Assembly (NCBI GenBank): GCA_020073565.1
Contig: JAIQEY010000024.1
Span: 1-64,000, forward strand
DNA length: 64,000 nt
Source: Terriglobia bacterium
Lineage (GTDB): Bacteria > Acidobacteriota > Terriglobia > Terriglobales > Acidobacteriaceae
Reading direction: 5' to 3'
The position numbers were made by a program, and so were the translations under genes. Within the stretch, counting starts at the first letter, position 1. The number at the start of each line of letters is the position of its first letter. Below, in pieces: positions 60,425-64,000 of this stretch. The notes under the pieces are model-generated. The model saw only the letters and a list, made by a program, of their open reading frames with translations. It did not search any database and was not told the DNA's origin.

Positions 60425-62035
60425 ATGTCAACTTCAACCGCGAGGGTCGCGGAACCGCGCTATGGTTTGGAACGCCATGGCATTCAGAATGTCAACACCG
60501 TCTACTGGAACCTCTCTACGCCTCAGCTCTATGAGGAGGCGCTGCGACGGCATGAGGGGCGCCTGGCGCATCTAGGGCCCTTAGTCGTCCGCACGGGACA
60601 GTACACCGGGCGATCGCCGCGCGACAAAGTCATCGTTCGGGAACCATCCAGCGCGAACCAGGTGTGGTGGGGCGACGTAAATCGGCCCATGGAGCCCGAG
60701 CAATTCGATCGGCTGCATTGCCAGCTCCTGGCATATCTGCAGGATCGCGACATGTTCGTCCAGGACTGCTTCGTGGGCGCGGATTCCCGGTATCGTCTGC
60801 CGATTCGCGTCATCACTGAAACCGCCTGGCACAGCCTTTTCGCGCGCAACATGTTCATCCAACCTAAGCCCGGAGAAGTCACCGGACAGGAGCCGCAGTT
60901 CACTGTTATCCAGGCCCCCAACTTCCATGCCATACCCGAAATCGACGGCACGCATTCCGAGGTGTTCATCGTCGTGAACTTTGCCAAGAAGCTCGTGTTG
61001 ATCGGGGGTACGCAGTATGCAGGCGAGATCAAGAAATCGATCTTCAGTGTGATGAACTACCTGCTTCCGCAGCAGAATGTTCTTTCCATACACAGCTCCG
61101 CCAATATCGGTCCCGATGGCGCTGCTGCGATCTTTTTCGGACTGTCCGGCACGGGGAAAACCACCCTGTCCGCTGATCCCAGCCGCACCCTGATCGGGGA
61201 CGATGAGCATGGATGGAGCGATCGCGGAGTTTTCAACCTCGAAGGTGGCTGCTACGCAAAGGTTGTCCATCTTTCAGCAAAGGCGGAGCCGGAAATCTAC
61301 GAAACGACACGGAAGTTTGGGACCATTCTGGAGAACGTTGGCATGGACAGCGCAAGTGGGCGATTGGACCTGGACGACGTATCACTCACGGAGAACACAC
61401 GAGCTGCCTATCCCATAAGCCACATTCCGAACGCGACCCGTGAAGGCATGGGAGGTCACCCGAGTCACATCATCATGCTGACGGCCGATGCTTTCGGGGT
61501 GCTGCCGCCGATCTCCCGGCTCACTCCAGCACAGGCGATGTACCACTTCCTCTCGGGATACACCGCGAAGGTCGCTGGCACCGAAAAAGGCGTGACCGAG
61601 CCACAGGCTACCTTCAGCGCGTGTTTTGGCGCGGCGTTCATGTCGCTTTCGCCCGCTGTGTATGCTCGGCTGCTAGGCGAGAAGATTGCTGCGCACAAAG
61701 TCAGTGTCTGGCTCCTCAATACAGGTTGGAGTGGAGGCCCCTATGGCACGGGTCATCGGATGGCCATCGACCATACACGCGCTATGGTGCATGCGGCTCT
61801 TGCCGGCGCTCTCGACCAGGTGCCAACTCGACCAGACCCGATCTTCGGCGTCGGAGTTCCCGCGTCGTGCCCGGGAGTTCCCGCCGAGGTCCTAGACCCG
61901 CGTCGCACTTGGTCCGATCCAAAAGCGTACGACGCGCAGGCCCACCGTCTGGCCGGACTTTTTGCCGCCAACCTTCGAAACTTTGGCGACACCATATCGG
62001 ACGAGATTCGGGCAGCTGGGCCGCGCATACCGTGA
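60425..62035 (+). CDS. pckA: ATP-dependent phosphoenolpyruvate carboxykinase
   Basis: A 536-residue PEPCK (ATP). Visible sites: RSPRDKVIV (substrate Arg), TQYAGEIKKSIFSVMNYLLP (oxaloacetate/metal region), GLSGTGKTTLSADP (P-loop, 239-252), LIGDDEHGW (metal), GVFNLEGGCYAK and ENTRAAYPI. It turns oxaloacetate and ATP into PEP and CO2 and starts gluconeogenesis. ATG with AGGAGGAC nine bases upstream. Length and motifs are normal. It precedes the aldolase gene by 85 bases. Confidence 0.96.
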   Translation: MSTSTARVAEPRYGLERHGIQNVNTVYWNLSTPQLYEEALRRHEGRLAHLGPLVVRTGQYTGRSPRDKVIVREPSSANQVWWGDVNRPMEPEQFDRLHCQLLAYLQDRDMFVQDCFVGADSRYRLPIRVITETAWHSLFARNMFIQPKPGEVTGQEPQFTVIQAPNFHAIPEIDGTHSEVFIVVNFAKKLVLIGGTQYAGEIKKSIFSVMNYLLPQQNVLSIHSSANIGPDGAAAIFFGLSGTGKTTLSADPSRTLIGDDEHGWSDRGVFNLEGGCYAKVVHLSAKAEPEIYETTRKFGTILENVGMDSASGRLDLDDVSLTENTRAAYPISHIPNATREGMGGHPSHIIMLTADAFGVLPPISRLTPAQAMYHFLSGYTAKVAGTEKGVTEPQATFSACFGAAFMSLSPAVYARLLGEKIAAHKVSVWLLNTGWSGGPYGTGHRMAIDHTRAMVHAALAGALDQVPTRPDPIFGVGVPASCPGVPAEVLDPRRTWSDPKAYDAQAHRLAGLFAANLRNFGDTISDEIRAAGPRIP

Positions 62036-62120
62036 AGACCTTCAGCTATGCCGGAATTCCGGCAATTTGTTGTAGCTAGTTTTCCGCTGCTCGTATCGCA
62101 GCGACAGGAGAGGAGTGGAT

Positions 62121-63200
62121 ATGGCAACAGCACCGAAAGTCGGCTCCATTGAGCACTATCTGGGCAACGCGGCGGACACGCTGCTCGGCTTCAGCAATCC
62201 GCGGATTTCTAAGGAGCGCTTGCATATTCCAGGTCCTGATTTCGTGGACCGCGTGTTTGCGGAATCGAACCGCAGTCCCCGTGTGTTGAACAGCCTTCAG
62301 CGCATCTTCGACCACGGACGCCTTTCCAGCACGGGGTACCTCTCCATTCTGCCAGTCGATCAGGGTATCGAGCACTCGGCAGGCGCTAGTTTCGCTAAGA
62401 ACCCGGACTATTTCGATGCCGAAAACATCGTGAAACTGGCGCTGGAGGCTGGCTGCAATGCGGTGGCCTCTACATTTGGCGTCCTTGGCATGGTTGCCCG
62501 CAAGTATGCGCACAGGATTCCCTTCATCGTGAAAGTCAATCACAATGAGCTGCTTACATATCCCAACAAGTTCGACCAGATCCTGTTCGGAACTGTGGAG
62601 CAAGCTTATGATATGGGCGCTTCTGCAGTTGGTGCGACGATCTACTTCGGCTCGGATGGTGCTACGCGTCAAATCGTTGAAATTGCGCAGGTCTTTGCTC
62701 GCGCCCACGAACTGGGCATGGCCACCGTGCTCTGGTGCTACCTGCGTAACCCGGCGTTCAAGAAGGACAAGGACTATCACCTCGCCGCAGACCTCACCGG
62801 TCAGGCGAACCACCTCGGTGTCACAATCCAGGCCGACATCATTAAGCAGAAGCTGCCAGAGAATAACGGAGGATTCGTTGCGCTGAACGCGGGCGACTCG
62901 TCCTATGGGAAGCTCGACAAGCGTATTTACAGCGAACTCACCAGCGACCACCCGATTGATCTCTGCCGTTATCAGGTCGCGAACTGCTATATGGGACGCG
63001 CTGGTCTGATCAACAGCGGGGGCGCTTCGGGAGCGAATGACTTCGCCGACGCGGTCACGACGGCGGTCATCAATAAGCGCGCCGGCGGCATGGGTCTGAT
63101 CTCCGGCCGCAAAGCGTTCCAGCGGCCAATGAAGGAAGGCATCGAGCTGCTGCACGCAATTCAGGACGTATATCTGGACCCGAGAATCACGGTTGCTTGA
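62121..63200 (+). CDS. fbaB: Class I fructose-bisphosphate aldolase (FbaB/DhnA type)
   Basis: A 359-residue aldolase from ATG 62121 (GAGAGGAG upstream; an in-frame GTG at 62115 is less likely). Typical blocks: [48 protein letters not shown] and, late, [16 protein letters not shown]. The Schiff-base Lys cannot be placed without an alignment. The family is the archaeal/bacterial class I type, which cleaves fructose-1,6-bisphosphate without metal and serves in glycolysis or gluconeogenesis. It lies between pckA and the phosphofructokinase gene. Confidence 0.92.
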   Translation: MATAPKVGSIEHYLGNAADTLLGFSNPRISKERLHIPGPDFVDRVFAESNRSPRVLNSLQRIFDHGRLSSTGYLSILPVDQGIEHSAGASFAKNPDYFDAENIVKLALEAGCNAVASTFGVLGMVARKYAHRIPFIVKVNHNELLTYPNKFDQILFGTVEQAYDMGASAVGATIYFGSDGATRQIVEIAQVFARAHELGMATVLWCYLRNPAFKKDKDYHLAADLTGQANHLGVTIQADIIKQKLPENNGGFVALNAGDSSYGKLDKRIYSELTSDHPIDLCRYQVANCYMGRAGLINSGGASGANDFADAVTTAVINKRAGGMGLISGRKAFQRPMKEGIELLHAIQDVYLDPRITVA

Positions 63201-63243
63201 TTGAGAGCGAACGTGTCCCGCAGATGTGAAGAGGTAATACTTG

Positions 63244-64000
63244 ATGACAATCCCCGTAAGAAGAGTGGCAATCAATACTGGCGGTGGTGATGCACCCGGC
63301 CTGAATGCAGTCATTCATGGCGCCGTACATGCTGCCCGCGGTTTAGGATGGCAGATCTTCGGTATTCGCGACGGCTACGACGGCTTCCTGGAACCGCAGA
63401 ACTATCCTGACGGCGACCTGATTGAACTCAGGCGTTCGATGGTGCGTGAAATCTCTCACCTGGGCGGGACGATCCTGGGCACGACCAACCGAGGCAACCC
63501 CTTCTGTCGTCCTACGAGACAGCCAGACGGCACCACCAAAGAAGTTGACCGTTCCGACGAACTTATCGGGCATTTTCGCAGGAACAAGCTCGACGCCCTT
63601 ATCGCGGTTGGCGGAGATGGCAGCCTCAGTATCGCGCACAAGCTGCAGAAGAAAGGCTTATGTGTAGTCGGTGTGCCCAAGACGATCGACAACGATCTCG
63701 AGTCGACGCTACTTACATTCGGTTTCAACACCGCGGTTTCATTCGCCACCGAGTGTATTGACCGGCTCCACAGCACAGCGTTGGCACATCAGCGTCTCAT
63801 GGTCGTGGAAGTGATGGGGCGCCATGCAGGGTGGATCGCGCTTCAATCCGGTTTGGCTGGAAGAGCGGACGCTATTCTTATTCCAGAGATCCCGTATGAA
63901 ATCGAAAAAGTCGCCGCACACTTGTCTCGGAAGCACCGCGAAGGGAAACCGTATTCCATCGTGGTGGTTGCAGAAGGAGCTAAGCCCTTGGGCGGTGATG
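63244..64000 (+). CDS. pfkA: 6-phosphofructokinase, N-terminal 252 residues (partial)
   Basis: An open frame from ATG 63244 to the window end. It carries NTGGGDAPGLNAVI (donor site), GTILGTTNRGNPF, ALIAVGGDGSLSIA with the GGDG motif, VGVPKTIDNDLE with the catalytic TIDND, FNTAV and VEVMGRHAGWIAL. The residue after GGD is Gly, which favours ATP, while the motif before TIDND is PK, where classical ATP enzymes have PG and PPi enzymes have PK. The Gly/Lys pair is known in the atypical ATP-dependent clade. It should phosphorylate fructose-6-phosphate. Confidence 0.93.
   Translation, partial: MTIPVRRVAINTGGGDAPGLNAVIHGAVHAARGLGWQIFGIRDGYDGFLEPQNYPDGDLIELRRSMVREISHLGGTILGTTNRGNPFCRPTRQPDGTTKEVDRSDELIGHFRRNKLDALIAVGGDGSLSIAHKLQKKGLCVVGVPKTIDNDLESTLLTFGFNTAVSFATECIDRLHSTALAHQRLMVVEVMGRHAGWIALQSGLAGRADAILIPEIPYEIEKVAAHLSRKHREGKPYSIVVVAEGAKPLGGD

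Noticed and set aside
1..64000. CRISPR arrays, rRNA and tRNA genes
   Set aside because: No regularly spaced direct repeats of 24-40 bases and no conserved RNA gene segments were seen by eye.

Overview
The window looks like a chromosomal stretch of an Acidobacteriota (Terriglobia-like) soil bacterium. I infer this from the gene complement: long exported 'two-component propeller' histidine kinases in two copies, DUF4136- and DUF4410-like exported proteins, many small acidobacteria-style secreted proteins, a degenerate RepB/PRTRC-type plasmid island, and an exosortase-type (XrtA-like) exopolysaccharide module. No rRNA, tRNA or CRISPR array was found, so the taxonomic call rests on gene content only.

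Layout. (1) 1-523: the end of an IS5-family element, cut by the window edge. (2) 524-19305, all on the minus strand: an exopolysaccharide operon read right to left. It opens with an UpxY/RfaH-type antiterminator and a degenerate sigma-54-type regulator. Next come the export and chain-length machinery (Wza-like protein, outer-membrane barrel, GumC/Wzz-like protein, ExeA-like ATPase, BY-kinase) and a priming sugar transferase. A nucleotide-sugar cassette (WbpB, WbpD, WbpE, WbpI homologues, predicted to make a 2,3-diacetamido uronic acid) follows, then glycan-modifying genes (DUF354, alpha/alpha-toroid protein, deacetylase-like protein, GT2, a second DegT enzyme). (3) 19306-21011: a 630-base leader/promoter region and a LuxR-type regulator whose receiver lacks the phospho-acceptor Asp. 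(4) 21141-25476: an eroded plasmid-like island with an intact RepB/ParB gene, a frameshifted PRTRC-E-like mosaic, an AbiEi antitoxin with a perfect operator-like palindrome, a frameshifted AbiEii toxin, a DUF932 fragment and a DinB relic. (5) 25638-30871: microproteins, a block of five exported proteins, and a sigma-like regulator. (6) 31231-44632: two paralogous propeller histidine kinases flanking exported proteins, an HtrA protease, a SpoIIE phosphatase and an ECF sigma factor; the second kinase is followed by its response regulator. (7) 44738-47325: a DoxX-like protein, a row of very small genes (two sharing the start MT[YF]IPTQT), a canonical sigma-54 activator and an unknown protein. (8) 47452-54247: a TolC / membrane-fusion / RND efflux operon plus DedA. 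(9) 54237-64000: carbon metabolism on the plus strand: glycogen phosphorylase, OprB-type sugar porin, AspT-type transporter, ATP-PEPCK, class I FBP aldolase and a phosphofructokinase cut by the window end.

How the parts work together. Region 2 can be read as one production line: UpxY keeps polymerase going through a ~19-kb operon, the Wbp enzymes make the activated sugar, the sugar transferase starts the lipid-linked unit, and Wza/GumC/BY-kinase control export and length. Regions 3 and 6 hold much of the signalling capacity, including two regulators whose catalytic residues are missing. Region 9 links polysaccharide breakdown and uptake to both directions of glycolysis.

The most interesting candidates for something undescribed are the microprotein row around 45.3-45.8 kb, the block of consecutive exported proteins at 26.4-29.6 kb, the two catalytically altered regulators at the head of the polysaccharide operon, and the AbiE locus where the operator and antitoxin are intact but the toxin is broken.
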